Shown in pieces: positions 17,032 to 25,480 of a stretch of DNA of 64,000 bases. Made by a program: the position numbers and the translations under genes. Origin of the DNA: Acidimicrobiaceae bacterium. Its GTDB lineage: Bacteria; Actinomycetota; Acidimicrobiia; Acidimicrobiales; RAAP-2. How positions within the stretch are numbered: the stretch's first letter is position 1; the number at the start of each line of letters is the position of its first letter. Below the pieces are notes generated by a model. That model was not told the origin of the DNA, made no database searches, and saw only the letters and a program-made list of their open reading frames with translations. Location: contig PKWY01000038.1 in the NCBI GenBank assembly GCA_003132205.1, forward strand, positions 31,765 to 95,764. The letters are read 5' to 3'.

Positions 17032-19338
17032 TTACAGCAGAGTCTCGGGCAGAGCTCCAGCAGCGACTATGGCGAGTCGACGGGTGGGACGGGTCATGGC
17101 CACGTAGAGGGTCCGCAGTCCCCGCGGGCTGGTCCTGGTTGGGTCCTCAGAACCGCGACTGGCGATCTGACCCGGCTCGACGACGATGGTCGCGTCGAAC
17201 TCAAGTCCGTTGGCACCCTCGGCGGCGAGCACCACGAGGTCGGCACCCAAACCCTTCGACTCGCTCTCGCGCGGGTCGATCGCGTCGATGCCGTTGCTCG
17301 TGAGGATGGCGATGATCTCGTCGACGCGCCGTCCGGTGACGATCACCGCCACCCGCCCGGGTGCGACCATCTCGACCTCCCGGCGAGTGGCGTTCACGAG
17401 CGTCGCGGCGAAGTCGTCCGGGCTCACGATCTCGACGATGGGCATGAAACCGGCACGGCGAACGGGACGCGGCGGCTCGAGGCCCGGGGACGCGGCGAGC
17501 AGCGTGGGCGCGGCGAAGTCGAGCACCTCTTCGGGCGTGCGGTAACTGACCGTCAGGTCCACCCGCGTTGGTTCGCGTCGCGGATCGAGGACTTCGAGCA
17601 CCGAGTTCCACGAGGCCGACGACGACGCAGTGGTGGCTTGTCCCATGTCGCCCACGATGGTCATGGAACCAGTGAGGTCACGGCGCTTCAGTACCCGAAG
17701 CTCCATGGGCGACAGGTCCTGGGCTTCGTCGACCACGATGTGACCGTAGGTCACGAACTCCGCCTCGTCGAGCTCGGTGCTCTGCGCAGGGGCCAGTCGC
17801 TGCGCCTCTCGAAGGGCCGCCGCGCGCACGTCGCCCTGATACGAATCAAGGTCGATGCCGTCGAGGATCCCCGACTCGCCCAGCTTCACCGGCGGACGCG
17901 GGCGCCGTCGGGGTCCGAGCAGGATTCGCGCCTCGTCGATGAGCGCGGCGTCGGCCTTCGTCCACTCGATCTCCTCGAGCGTCGCCGATCGCTCGCGGGC
18001 CAGCAGTTCGAGTTCGTTCTCGCCGAAGAGGCCCTTGCCCGCGGCACGCAGCAGCGCGGGGGCCCCGAAGAGGTCGTGCAGGAGTTCCTGGCCCGAGAGC
18101 CGCGGCCAGATGCGCTGCAAGGCCTCTTGGAACTCGGTCTTCGAACGGATGATGTCGGCGAGCTCGCTGACGCCCGCGACCTCGTCCATTCCTTCGCGCA
18201 CGAAGCGCTGGTAGTACTCCTGGGCGAGGCGGTTCGCGAGCTCGCGACCGACCGCCGAACGGCGTTGATTGTGGTTTCCCGGACGACGTCGGGCCCGCTC
18301 GACCGCGTCGGCGGTGTAGCGGGCCTTCAAGACCACGATGGCCCTGCCGACCGGGATGCGTACGTCGTCGCGCAGCGGCCGCTGACGAGTGCGAAGGGCG
18401 CGGGCGATCAAGGTGACCATGCGTGCGTCACCCTTCAGCTGATCGACCTCTTCGGTGTCGCGACCGCGGATCTCGACGTTCGTGACCAGGCCCGAGATCG
18501 TCGAAAGGGTGACACCGGACTCGCCGAGCGACGGCAGCACGTTCTCGATGTAGTTCAAAAAGAGCGGATTCGGACCCACGACGAGGACGCCCTGGCGTTC
18601 GAGCGTGGCTCGAAAGGTGAAGAGCAGGTACGCGGCCCGGTGCAGGGCCACCGCCGTCTTTCCCGTGCCCGGACCACCCTGGACGAGCAGCACACCCGCG
18701 AGCGGACTACGGATGATCCGGTCCTGCTCGCCCTGGATCGTCGCGACGATGTCGCCCATGCGTCCGGTTCGGGCGCGCCCGAGCGCGGCGAGGAGGGCAC
18801 CGGGTCCACCGAGGGCGAGACCGCCTTCGATCAGGCCTTCCTCGGTGGCTGAGCGGACCTCGTCCTCGGGCAGCATCAGTTCGCCATTGGCGTCGGCGAA
18901 GTACTCGTCCTCGACGCTGATGACCTCGTGACCACGAATCGCGACGTGGCGGCGACGGGTGAGGCCCAGCGATTCGACGCCGGTGGCGCGGTAGAACGCC
19001 TCGGCGACCGGGGCTCGCCAGTCAACGACCAGCGGGTTCAGCTGGTCGTCCGACACCGCGAGGCGGCCCACGTGGTAGCTGTCCGCCTGACCCGACTCGT
19101 CGGGCAGGTAATCGATCCGTCCAAAGAAGAGGGACTGGTCGCCTATCGCCAATTGGTCGAGGCGGTTGAGCGCGGTGCCCATGACGACGTCGCGCTCGAC
19201 GAGGTCTCCCGCGCCGCGCATGTTGGCGACCGCGGCGCTGTCACGAAGCGAGCGGGCCTCGTCGCGCATATGGTCAAGCGCCACCAGGGCCAGATCGAGG
19301 AACGCCTGTTCCTCTTTGACCTCGCGCCGGTGTGCCAT
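17032..19338 (-). CDS. helD: HelD-type RNA polymerase-associated UvrD/Rep-like helicase
   Basis: This 768-residue superfamily-1 ATPase has an N-terminal helical region (1-60, likely coiled coil), the HelD-specific LVVDWRAPVAEAFYRAT stretch (about 103-119), Walker A GGPGTGKT at 221-228, Walker B HIVVDEAQDLSPMELRVL, and the terminal TLYVAMTRPTRRLAIV motif VI. Such proteins enter the RNA polymerase channels and release stalled polymerase from DNA; some actinobacterial relatives (HelR) protect against rifamycins. Class and drug role cannot be read from the sequence alone. GAGAGGG lies about 8 bases before the ATG. It diverges from hemE and lies upstream of ctaE. Confidence 0.88.
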   Translation of the reverse strand: MAHRREVKEEQAFLDLALVALDHMRDEARSLRDSAAVANMRGAGDLVERDVVMGTALNRLDQLAIGDQSLFFGRIDYLPDESGQADSYHVGRLAVSDDQLNPLVVDWRAPVAEAFYRATGVESLGLTRRRHVAIRGHEVISVEDEYFADANGELMLPEDEVRSATEEGLIEGGLALGGPGALLAALGRARTGRMGDIVATIQGEQDRIIRSPLAGVLLVQGGPGTGKTAVALHRAAYLLFTFRATLERQGVLVVGPNPLFLNYIENVLPSLGESGVTLSTISGLVTNVEIRGRDTEEVDQLKGDARMVTLIARALRTRQRPLRDDVRIPVGRAIVVLKARYTADAVERARRRPGNHNQRRSAVGRELANRLAQEYYQRFVREGMDEVAGVSELADIIRSKTEFQEALQRIWPRLSGQELLHDLFGAPALLRAAGKGLFGENELELLARERSATLEEIEWTKADAALIDEARILLGPRRRPRPPVKLGESGILDGIDLDSYQGDVRAAALREAQRLAPAQSTELDEAEFVTYGHIVVDEAQDLSPMELRVLKRRDLTGSMTIVGDMGQATTASSSASWNSVLEVLDPRREPTRVDLTVSYRTPEEVLDFAAPTLLAASPGLEPPRPVRRAGFMPIVEIVSPDDFAATLVNATRREVEMVAPGRVAVIVTGRRVDEIIAILTSNGIDAIDPRESESKGLGADLVVLAAEGANGLEFDATIVVEPGQIASRGSEDPTRTSPRGLRTLYVAMTRPTRRLAIVAAGALPETLL

Positions 19339-19354
19339 AGTGCCCTCTCGTCAT

Positions 19355-19367
19355 CCCCTAATTGGGG
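19355..19367. promoter_or_regulatory. Inverted repeat CCCC-TAATT-GGGG in the helD leader
   Basis: The 4-bp arms with an AT spacer lie 17-29 bases upstream of the helD ATG, between the gene and a TAGACT-like -10 box at about 19376-19381 (read on the minus strand). It could be an operator or an mRNA hairpin. Some helR genes are controlled by inverted-repeat rifamycin elements, but I cannot show that this is one. Confidence 0.3.
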
Positions 19368-19471
19368 TCTGACAAGTCTAATGGGAATGCGCAACATTGT
19401 CGGAAAGGGGTGTCGGGGGCCAGATGACCTCGGACACGAGTCGTTCGCGAGGTTCCAACATCGCACTCCCC

Positions 19472-19493
19472 TAGATTGAGAGGGACCAAAAAG
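19472..19493 (+). promoter_or_regulatory. Candidate hemE -10 box and Shine-Dalgarno
   Basis: TAGATT at 19472-19477 fits an actinobacterial -10 element, and AAGGAG follows at about 19490-19495, seven to eight bases before the hemE GTG. No convincing -35 is seen. It would drive the hemE-hemH-hemY unit. Confidence 0.4.
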
Positions 19494-19500
19494 GAGCGAA

Positions 19501-20538
19501 GTGAGCGACCCAGATTTCTTGAGGGCCTGTCGTGGCGAAGAGGTGGACCACGTACCCGTGTGGTTCATGCGCCAAGCGGGACGCTCGCTGCCCGAGTACC
19601 GGGCGCTTCGCGGCACCGGTTCGATACTGGACGCCATTGCGGACCCGGCGCTCGCCTGCGAGGTCACGATGCAGCCCGTTCGCCGTTACGGCCTCGACGC
19701 CGCGATTCTCTTCTCGGACATCGTCGTCCCCTACCACGCCATTGGCTTCGGCGTCGAGGTGGTGCCCGGGCGCGGCCCGGTCATCGCGCAGCCCTTCTCC
19801 AGCGCGAGCGACCTCGAACGGCTGCGCGACCTGGAGGCCGCCGACATCATCCACGTCACCCAGACCGTCGACCTCGTCGTCAAGGAACTCGAGTCGACGA
19901 AGACGCCGCTCATTGGCTTCGCCGGAGCGCCCTTCACGGTCGCGAGCTACCTCGTCGAGGGCGCGCCGACGCGCGACTTCGCCGTCATCAAGAGCCTGAT
20001 GCACCGCGACCCCACGCTCTTCGATCAGCTGCTCGACCGCCTCGTTGACATCACGGTCTCGTTCCTCAGGTCCCAAGTCGAGCACGGCGCCCGGGCGCTG
20101 CAGCTCTTCGACTCGTGGGCGGGCTCTCTCACGCGCGACGAGTACCGCCGCTACGCCCTTCCCGCCACCACCCGCGTCTTCGAAGGGGTCGCCGATCTCA
20201 ACGTGCCGACGATCCTCTTCGGAGTCGGCACCGGTGAGCTGCTCGGCCTGATGAGCTCGGCCGGCAGTTCGGTGATGGGCATTGACTGGCACGTCGACCT
20301 CGACGAGGGCCGTCGACGGGTCGGCGACAAGCCCGTGCAGGGAAACCTCGATCCCGCGCGCTGCATGAGCGGTGAGGAGCTCGGCATCGAAGCCGCCCGC
20401 GAGATCCTCAAACGCGCGGGCACCTCAGCGGGCCACATCTTCAATCTGGGACACGGCGTGCTGCCTTCGACCGACCCGGCGGTCCTCGAGGCCGTGGTGC
20501 GCGTCGTTCACGAAGAGGGCAAGGCGGGGGTTCGATGA
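19501..20538 (+). CDS. hemE: Uroporphyrinogen decarboxylase
   Basis: HemE removes four carboxyl groups from uroporphyrinogen III to give coproporphyrinogen III. The 345-residue protein has the N-terminal signature VPVWFMRQAGRSLPEYR, ILFSDIVVPYHAIG, the GFAGAPFTVASYLVEG motif, LQLFDSWAGSL, and the C-terminal HIFNLGHGVLPSTDP. The GTG start is preceded by AAGGAG. It opens a three-gene heme unit and overlaps hemH by four bases (ATGA). Confidence 0.97.
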   Translation: MSDPDFLRACRGEEVDHVPVWFMRQAGRSLPEYRALRGTGSILDAIADPALACEVTMQPVRRYGLDAAILFSDIVVPYHAIGFGVEVVPGRGPVIAQPFSSASDLERLRDLEAADIIHVTQTVDLVVKELESTKTPLIGFAGAPFTVASYLVEGAPTRDFAVIKSLMHRDPTLFDQLLDRLVDITVSFLRSQVEHGARALQLFDSWAGSLTRDEYRRYALPATTRVFEGVADLNVPTILFGVGTGELLGLMSSAGSSVMGIDWHVDLDEGRRRVGDKPVQGNLDPARCMSGEELGIEAAREILKRAGTSAGHIFNLGHGVLPSTDPAVLEAVVRVVHEEGKAGVR

Positions 20539-21440
20539 AGACCGGCGTCCTGGTCATGGCGTACGGCACGCCGACGACGCCCGATGACGTCGAGGCGTAC
20601 TACACGCGGATCCGCCACGGGCGCGCCCCGACCCCGGAACTCCTCAGCGACCTCGTCCGGCGCTACAACGCCATCGGCGGCACGTCGCCGCTCGCGAAGC
20701 GGACCGGCGACCAGGTGCGGGGCATCGCCGCGGCGCTCGAGGCCTCGAGCCCGGAGTCCTTCGACGTCCGCTTCGGCTCCAAGTACGAGCCTCCGATGCT
20801 CGAAGATGCCGCCGAGTCGTTTCGCAACGACGGTTTCACCAAGGTGATCGGACTGGTCCTCGCGCCGCACTCCTCATCGATGTCCACCGCCCAGTACATG
20901 TCGCGCGCGCGCGAGACCCTCGGCGAGGCCGTGCAGTTCATCGAGGTCGGCGAATGGTACGAGGCGCCGGGATTCCTCGAACTCATCGCGTCGAGGGTCA
21001 ACGAAGCCCTCGCCAAGGTTCCGAGTGACCGCTTGTCGACCACGGAGGTTCTCTTCTCCGCGCACTCGCTTCCCGAGAGGATCCTCGCCGCCGGCGACAA
21101 CTACCCCGACCAGCTGCGCGAGAGCGCGGCGCAGGCCGCCGCCGTCGCCGGGGTCGCCGCGTGGGACATCGCGTGGCAGTCGGCGGGGCGAACGGCCGAC
21201 CCCTGGATCGGGCCCGACATCCTGCAGGTGCTGCGCGACAAGAGGGCGGCTGGCGTGACCGACATCGTCTCGTGCCCCATTGGCTTCGTCGCCGACCACC
21301 TCGAGGTGCTCTTCGACATCGACATCGAGGCGAGGGGCGTCGCGAACGAGATCGGACTCAATCTGGTGCGCACCGAGTCGCTGAACGACGATCGCGCGTT
21401 CATGGAGATCCTCGCCAACGTCGTCAGAAGCGCGACGTAG
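20535..21440 (+). CDS. hemH: Ferrochelatase (probably coproporphyrin ferrochelatase CpfC)
   Basis: The 301-residue protein inserts Fe2+ into a porphyrin. Conserved parts are VLVMAYGTP at the start, YNAIGGTSPLAKRT, the catalytic His in LFSAHSLPERI, and the metal-side Glu in PIGFVADHLEVLFDID. In actinobacteria the substrate is coproporphyrin III, and the lack of the human-type Fe-S C-terminus fits the soluble monomeric form. The ATG overlaps the hemE stop, and hemY follows with no gap. Confidence 0.94.
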   Translation: MKTGVLVMAYGTPTTPDDVEAYYTRIRHGRAPTPELLSDLVRRYNAIGGTSPLAKRTGDQVRGIAAALEASSPESFDVRFGSKYEPPMLEDAAESFRNDGFTKVIGLVLAPHSSSMSTAQYMSRARETLGEAVQFIEVGEWYEAPGFLELIASRVNEALAKVPSDRLSTTEVLFSAHSLPERILAAGDNYPDQLRESAAQAAAVAGVAAWDIAWQSAGRTADPWIGPDILQVLRDKRAAGVTDIVSCPIGFVADHLEVLFDIDIEARGVANEIGLNLVRTESLNDDRAFMEILANVVRSAT

Positions 21441-22883
21441 GTGACGAGACCGTCGGTCGTCATCGTTGGCGGGGGGATCAGCGGACTCAGCGCCGCCTGG
21501 GAGCTGACCGGCGGGGTCGATGGCCCGGACGAGAACACACCGCGCGTCGAGGTCATCGAGGCGAGCGACCATCTCGGCGGGGCGCTCGTCACCACCTCGT
21601 TCGCCGGACGCACCATCGACCTCGGCGCGGACGGATTCCTCGCCAGGCGTCCCGAGGCGGTGACCCTGGTCCGTGAGCTCGGGCTCGAGGACCAACTCGA
21701 GGCGATCAACGCGAGCGGCGCCTCGATCTGGCTCAACGGGGCCCTCGATCAACTCCCCGACGGCCTCGTGCTCGGCTTCCCCGCCTACTCCAAGACCCTG
21801 AAGACGCTGAAGGGGCTTTCGTGGAAGGCGAAGTTGGCGGCCAGGCGCGACGAATGGCTGCCCCGGCGCCTGAGTGTCGGCGACGACGCGACGATCGGCA
21901 CCATCGCGCGCGCCAAATTGGGCCGCGAGCTCACCTACCAGTTCATCGAGCCGATGATCGGCGGCATCCAGGCTGGCCGGATCGACGACCTCTCGGCGAA
22001 GTCCGTCTTTCCCCCGTTGCTCGACGCCGCGCGAAAGGGCGGATCGCTCATGAAGGCAATCCGTGCGAGCGGTCCGGTGAGCCCCGGTCCCGCCTCAGCG
22101 ACCGTGAGCACCGGACCCGCCTTCTATTCGCTGCTCGGCGGCGTTGGTTCGCTCCCGGTGGAGCTGGCGCGTCAGCTGCGCGAACGAGGCGTCGAGCTTC
22201 GCACCGGCGTCGCCGTGAGCGCCGTTCGACGCACCCCGGCGGGAACCTACCCGTGGGAAGTCGACACCGAGACCACCTCCACGCTCGCCAACGCGGTGAT
22301 CTTCGCCGCGCCGGCCCCCGTCGTCGCCGAACTGGTCGGCGAACTCGACCACAACCTCGACCAGCTCCGCGTCGTTGCGAGCGCCGGGGCCGCGATGGTG
22401 ACCTTCGATCTGCTGCGAAGCGAGATCACGCTGCCCGACAGCGGGACCGGCGTGCTCGTGCCGCTGGGCACGCGCTGGTCGGGCGAGGGAACCCTCATGG
22501 TGACCGCCATCACGTTCCTCGACCGCAAGTGGCCCCGCTTAGCGCGCGACGAGGACGTCGTGCTGCGCGCCCACGTGGGGCGCATCGACGACGACCGCTG
22601 GGCCTCGATGAGCGACGAGGAGCTCACGAGCCGCGTCGCGAGCGAACTCGCGGTGCTGCTGCCACGATTCGGGACCGCCCGCGAGACGAGGGTGCAGCGT
22701 TGGCCCCAGGGGCTCCCCCAGTACTACCTCGGCCACGACCTGCTCGTCGCTTCCGCCAGGGAGTCGGCGGCGAAGCTCAGCATCGCCCTCGCGGGCAGCG
22801 CCTACGACGGCGTGGGGATCCCGGCGAGCATCGGCTCGGGGCGCCGCAGCGCACGCGAAGTGCTCGCCCGGCTGAAGAGCTAG
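21441..22883 (+). CDS. hemY: Oxygen-dependent coproporphyrinogen III oxidase (CgoX/HemY type)
   Basis: The 480-residue FAD protein starts VTRPSVVIVGGGISGLSAAWEL, a dinucleotide-binding fold, followed by VIEASDHLGGALVTT, a polyamine-oxidase/HemY pattern, and ends with GSAYDGVGIPASIGSGRRSAREVL, the family FAD-closing motif. In actinobacteria this enzyme oxidises coproporphyrinogen III to coproporphyrin III ahead of ferrochelatase. The GTG start follows the hemH stop directly. The final decarboxylase HemQ/ChdC of this route is not in the window. It is convergent with cfa, one base apart. Confidence 0.92.
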   Translation: MTRPSVVIVGGGISGLSAAWELTGGVDGPDENTPRVEVIEASDHLGGALVTTSFAGRTIDLGADGFLARRPEAVTLVRELGLEDQLEAINASGASIWLNGALDQLPDGLVLGFPAYSKTLKTLKGLSWKAKLAARRDEWLPRRLSVGDDATIGTIARAKLGRELTYQFIEPMIGGIQAGRIDDLSAKSVFPPLLDAARKGGSLMKAIRASGPVSPGPASATVSTGPAFYSLLGGVGSLPVELARQLRERGVELRTGVAVSAVRRTPAGTYPWEVDTETTSTLANAVIFAAPAPVVAELVGELDHNLDQLRVVASAGAAMVTFDLLRSEITLPDSGTGVLVPLGTRWSGEGTLMVTAITFLDRKWPRLARDEDVVLRAHVGRIDDDRWASMSDEELTSRVASELAVLLPRFGTARETRVQRWPQGLPQYYLGHDLLVASARESAAKLSIALAGSAYDGVGIPASIGSGRRSAREVLARLKS

Positions 22884-22884
22884 T

Positions 22885-24207
22885 TCAGCTCGGACGGTAA
22901 CCGATCACCGGGCGGAACTCGGGCTTGTGGAACACCATCTGGACGTCCGAGACGTGGCGCTCGAGGAACGCCCCCTCGCAGTAGCGCAGGTACATGACCC
23001 ACAGCCGCCTGAAGCGTTCATCGAAGCCGAGGGCGCGTATCTCGACGAAGCGCTCCTCGACGCTCTGTCCCCACAGGCGCAGGGTCTTCGCGTAGTGCAG
23101 TCCAATGTCGTCGAGGTCGACGAGCGTAAGGTCGGTGGCGATCACGATGGAGTTCATGATCGCCGTGATGCTCGGCAGGCATCCCCCGGGAAAGATCAGA
23201 TCGCGGATGAAGTCCTCCTGGAGCTTCGCGCGCTCGAAGCTCTGGTCGGCGATAGTGATCGCCTGGAGGGCCATGCGTCCCTTGTCCGACAACAGCGAGG
23301 AGCACTTCTTGAAGAACTCGTCGTAGTCGCGCCAACTCACCGCCTCGATCATCTCCACCGAGACCAGCGCGTCGTACGTGCCCGTGAGGTCCTCGTAATG
23401 GTCGCCAAGGACGTTCACCAGGTGGCTCAGCCCAGCCTCGCTGATGCGCTTGATCGCCCCGTCGCGCTGGTTCTGCGAGATCGTGGTCGTGGTCACGCGC
23501 GCCCCGTAGCGGCTGGCGGCGTGCATCGCGAACCCTCCCCATCCGGCGCCGATCTCGAGGACGTGGTCGTTCGGCCCGAGCTCGAGCTTGCGACATATCC
23601 GGTCGAACTTCTCCACCTGGGCGTCGTGAAGCGACGTCGAATCATCTCGGAAAATCGCACACGAGTAGGCCATCGTCTCGTCGAGCATGATCTCGAAGAA
23701 CTCGTTCGAGAGGTCGTAGTGCGCGTGGATGTTCTTCCGGTCAGTCACCTTCGATGGCTTCGCGCGAAGGAGTCCTTTCGTGAGGGCCCGACACGCCAGC
23801 GGCGCGAGGCTCCAAAGGGAACGCCGCCGACGCGCGCGCCGGTCCTGGCGAACGCGAATGGGCTGGGTCGCGCGGAACAGGAACCGCACGAGCGACGTCA
23901 TGTCCGAGGTCTCCCACTGCCCGTTCACGTAGCTGCGGCCCATGCCGCGAGAGCCCTCGTAGACGAGAGCCGCGTAGGCAGCCCGGTCCTTCACCGTGAT
24001 GTCCGCCTTGAGGTCGCCTCGACCAATCGTCCTTTCCGTGCGGTGCGGTCCCCACTCTTCGACAACGCGCAGCGTCCCGACGCCCTCGATCTTCTTTCGC
24101 CCAACGATGCGCAGGAAGATCCGCCGGGCCAGACCCTCGAGGCGCTGGAAATGAAGCGGCAGGAAGTCCTTTGGCGCAATGGTGTCGTTAGTGGGTTCGG
24201 AAATCAT
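22885..24207 (-). CDS. cfa: Cyclopropane-fatty-acyl-phospholipid synthase family methyltransferase
   Basis: The 440-residue protein has an N-terminal lipid-binding domain and a C-terminal SAM methyltransferase. Key segments are KNIHAHYDLSNEFFEIMLDETMAYSCAIF, the SAM motif VLEIGAGWGGFAMHAA, TTTISQNQRDGA, VSVEMIEAVSWRDYDEFF and FIFPGG-like LIFPGGCLPS. It should methylate unsaturated acyl chains of membrane phospholipids to cyclopropane (or methyl-branched) products. AAAGG lies about 7 bases before the ATG. The 291-base region upstream, shared with the divergent secreted-protein gene, has no other gene I can see. Confidence 0.92.
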   Translation of the reverse strand: MISEPTNDTIAPKDFLPLHFQRLEGLARRIFLRIVGRKKIEGVGTLRVVEEWGPHRTERTIGRGDLKADITVKDRAAYAALVYEGSRGMGRSYVNGQWETSDMTSLVRFLFRATQPIRVRQDRRARRRRSLWSLAPLACRALTKGLLRAKPSKVTDRKNIHAHYDLSNEFFEIMLDETMAYSCAIFRDDSTSLHDAQVEKFDRICRKLELGPNDHVLEIGAGWGGFAMHAASRYGARVTTTTISQNQRDGAIKRISEAGLSHLVNVLGDHYEDLTGTYDALVSVEMIEAVSWRDYDEFFKKCSSLLSDKGRMALQAITIADQSFERAKLQEDFIRDLIFPGGCLPSITAIMNSIVIATDLTLVDLDDIGLHYAKTLRLWGQSVEERFVEIRALGFDERFRRLWVMYLRYCEGAFLERHVSDVQMVFHKPEFRPVIGYRPS

Positions 24208-24498
24208 CGGAGCCTTTCAAGCCGCGTGGCGGGTGTACAACGTATCTATCACGCTTCGCGAACAGTTGTGAAGCTTGGACGAAGACGCGCAGGCTCGCCC
24301 CCATGGCCAAGTCGGTATGGCGGCGCAGTGCGCGCGCGCCCCGAGTGATTGAGTGGTGATTATGTGGTGGGTTACCGATCGTGGCGGCGCCCGCACATTA
24401 TGAACGGGAACGGCCAGAACAGTTACTCTCGGTCCATCCCACTCTCTTCGTCACGGTGGTGAAACATGGGTGAAGCAATGGCCTGAAAGAGGATCCCG

Positions 24499-25173
24499 AT
24501 GACGACAAAGCAACTTCAACGAAGAGCCGGTCCTCGACACCTTCCCCGCTTGGCAGCCCCGGCGTTAGCTGCCGCGATGCTGCTGGGGCTTGGGAGCCCT
24601 GTCGCCGCAGTCACGCCGCCGTGGGTGGCGCTCAGTATTGCCAAGTACGCGGTGGCCACCGCTACGCACGATAGGCCCGCCCACGTCGTCACCGCGGCCG
24701 AAGTCAGCAATGCCGTTGGCCTGACCTCAGTGAACACCAAGAACCTCTCTCTGTTGTTCAACCTGGGTGATGTGTTCGGATTCTCGAGAGTTATCCTGCT
24801 CTTTGACCAGAAACCCTTCTCCGACACCTGCATCGACTTCCCAAACACGGTCGGGGGTGCCCCGCGAGTAATCCCCTGCCCGCACCAAGCCCAGGGGCTA
24901 TGGAATAGCCGTCCTGGCGTGATGAACGCAAGCGGTGACGCCATCGCCGCAGCCGCGGCACGCGGGGAAGCCGTGTCCGGCGCCGACGTCGTGAAAGCCA
25001 ACGCGGCCTGGCACTTGTCGTTGGTTCCCACGCCAACCTTCGCGGCGGGCCAGGGTGGCAAGGTGAAGTTCGGCACGCTGGTCGAAATGCCTCCCAACTT
25101 GAAGTTCACGGTCTACATCTGCGTGCAGTTTCCGAAGACCGCCTACGGCATTCCGGTCCAGGTGGCTTGTTAA
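24499..25173 (+). CDS. Secreted protein with two homologous 17-residue cysteine loops
   Basis: I do not recognise the family. The 224-residue product has a signal peptide: a basic N-terminus (KQLQRRAGPRHLPR), a hydrophobic stretch and a likely cleavage near AVA at 36-38. Four cysteines form two matching motifs at 111-127 and 208-224, both fitting C-x2-F-P-x-T-x2-G-x-P-x4-C. The second Cys of the second motif is the last residue of the protein. Two intramolecular disulfide loops on the cell exterior are inferred. GAGGA lies 8 bases before the ATG. It neighbours a solo TnpB and may be part of a recently acquired segment. Confidence 0.65.
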   Translation: MTTKQLQRRAGPRHLPRLAAPALAAAMLLGLGSPVAAVTPPWVALSIAKYAVATATHDRPAHVVTAAEVSNAVGLTSVNTKNLSLLFNLGDVFGFSRVILLFDQKPFSDTCIDFPNTVGGAPRVIPCPHQAQGLWNSRPGVMNASGDAIAAAAARGEAVSGADVVKANAAWHLSLVPTPTFAAGQGGKVKFGTLVEMPPNLKFTVYICVQFPKTAYGIPVQVAC

Positions 25174-25480
25174 GTGCTGCGCCTTGCGTCGTCATAGGTG
25201 TGACAACTCACGCCCGAAGGATTGGGTGTCCGGACGGGTCACGCGAGCATGCGGGCGTAGGTTTTCAGGCTGCCCGGCGTGACAAGACCACTCAGCCTGG
25301 TCCAGCTACCTCGAGATGTTTCCCACTATCCAGATGACGAGAAAGAGGGCGGTGGCCATTCCAAGGCCGAGGTCAACAGCAATGGCTATGCGACTTGACG
25401 GAGTTTGATGACCCCACCTTCGGCAAACAGTGACCCAATGGCGTACGACAAATGTCACACCAAGTGCCGATACTGATCGG
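25174..25480. other. Intergenic stretch left of tnpB
   Basis: About 307 bases without a confident gene. They hold a weak minus-strand frame encoding one hydrophobic helix (listed separately) and a GATACT box at 25469-25474 six bases before the tnpB GTG. The left end of the TnpB element should lie here, but no terminal inverted repeat could be identified. Confidence 0.5.
25306..25458 (-). CDS. Possible small membrane protein or 3' remnant (50 aa)
   Basis: A frame starting at GTG 25458 ends in one clear membrane helix: IAVDLGLGMATALFLVIWIV followed by GNISR. There is no Shine-Dalgarno, so it may instead be the 3' end of a gene cut by the TnpB element. Its RRWGHQTPSSR segment resembles WGHPPSANR in the membrane protein on the other side of tnpB, also on the minus strand. 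Weak support. Confidence 0.25.
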   Translation of the reverse strand: MTFVVRHWVTVCRRWGHQTPSSRIAIAVDLGLGMATALFLVIWIVGNISR

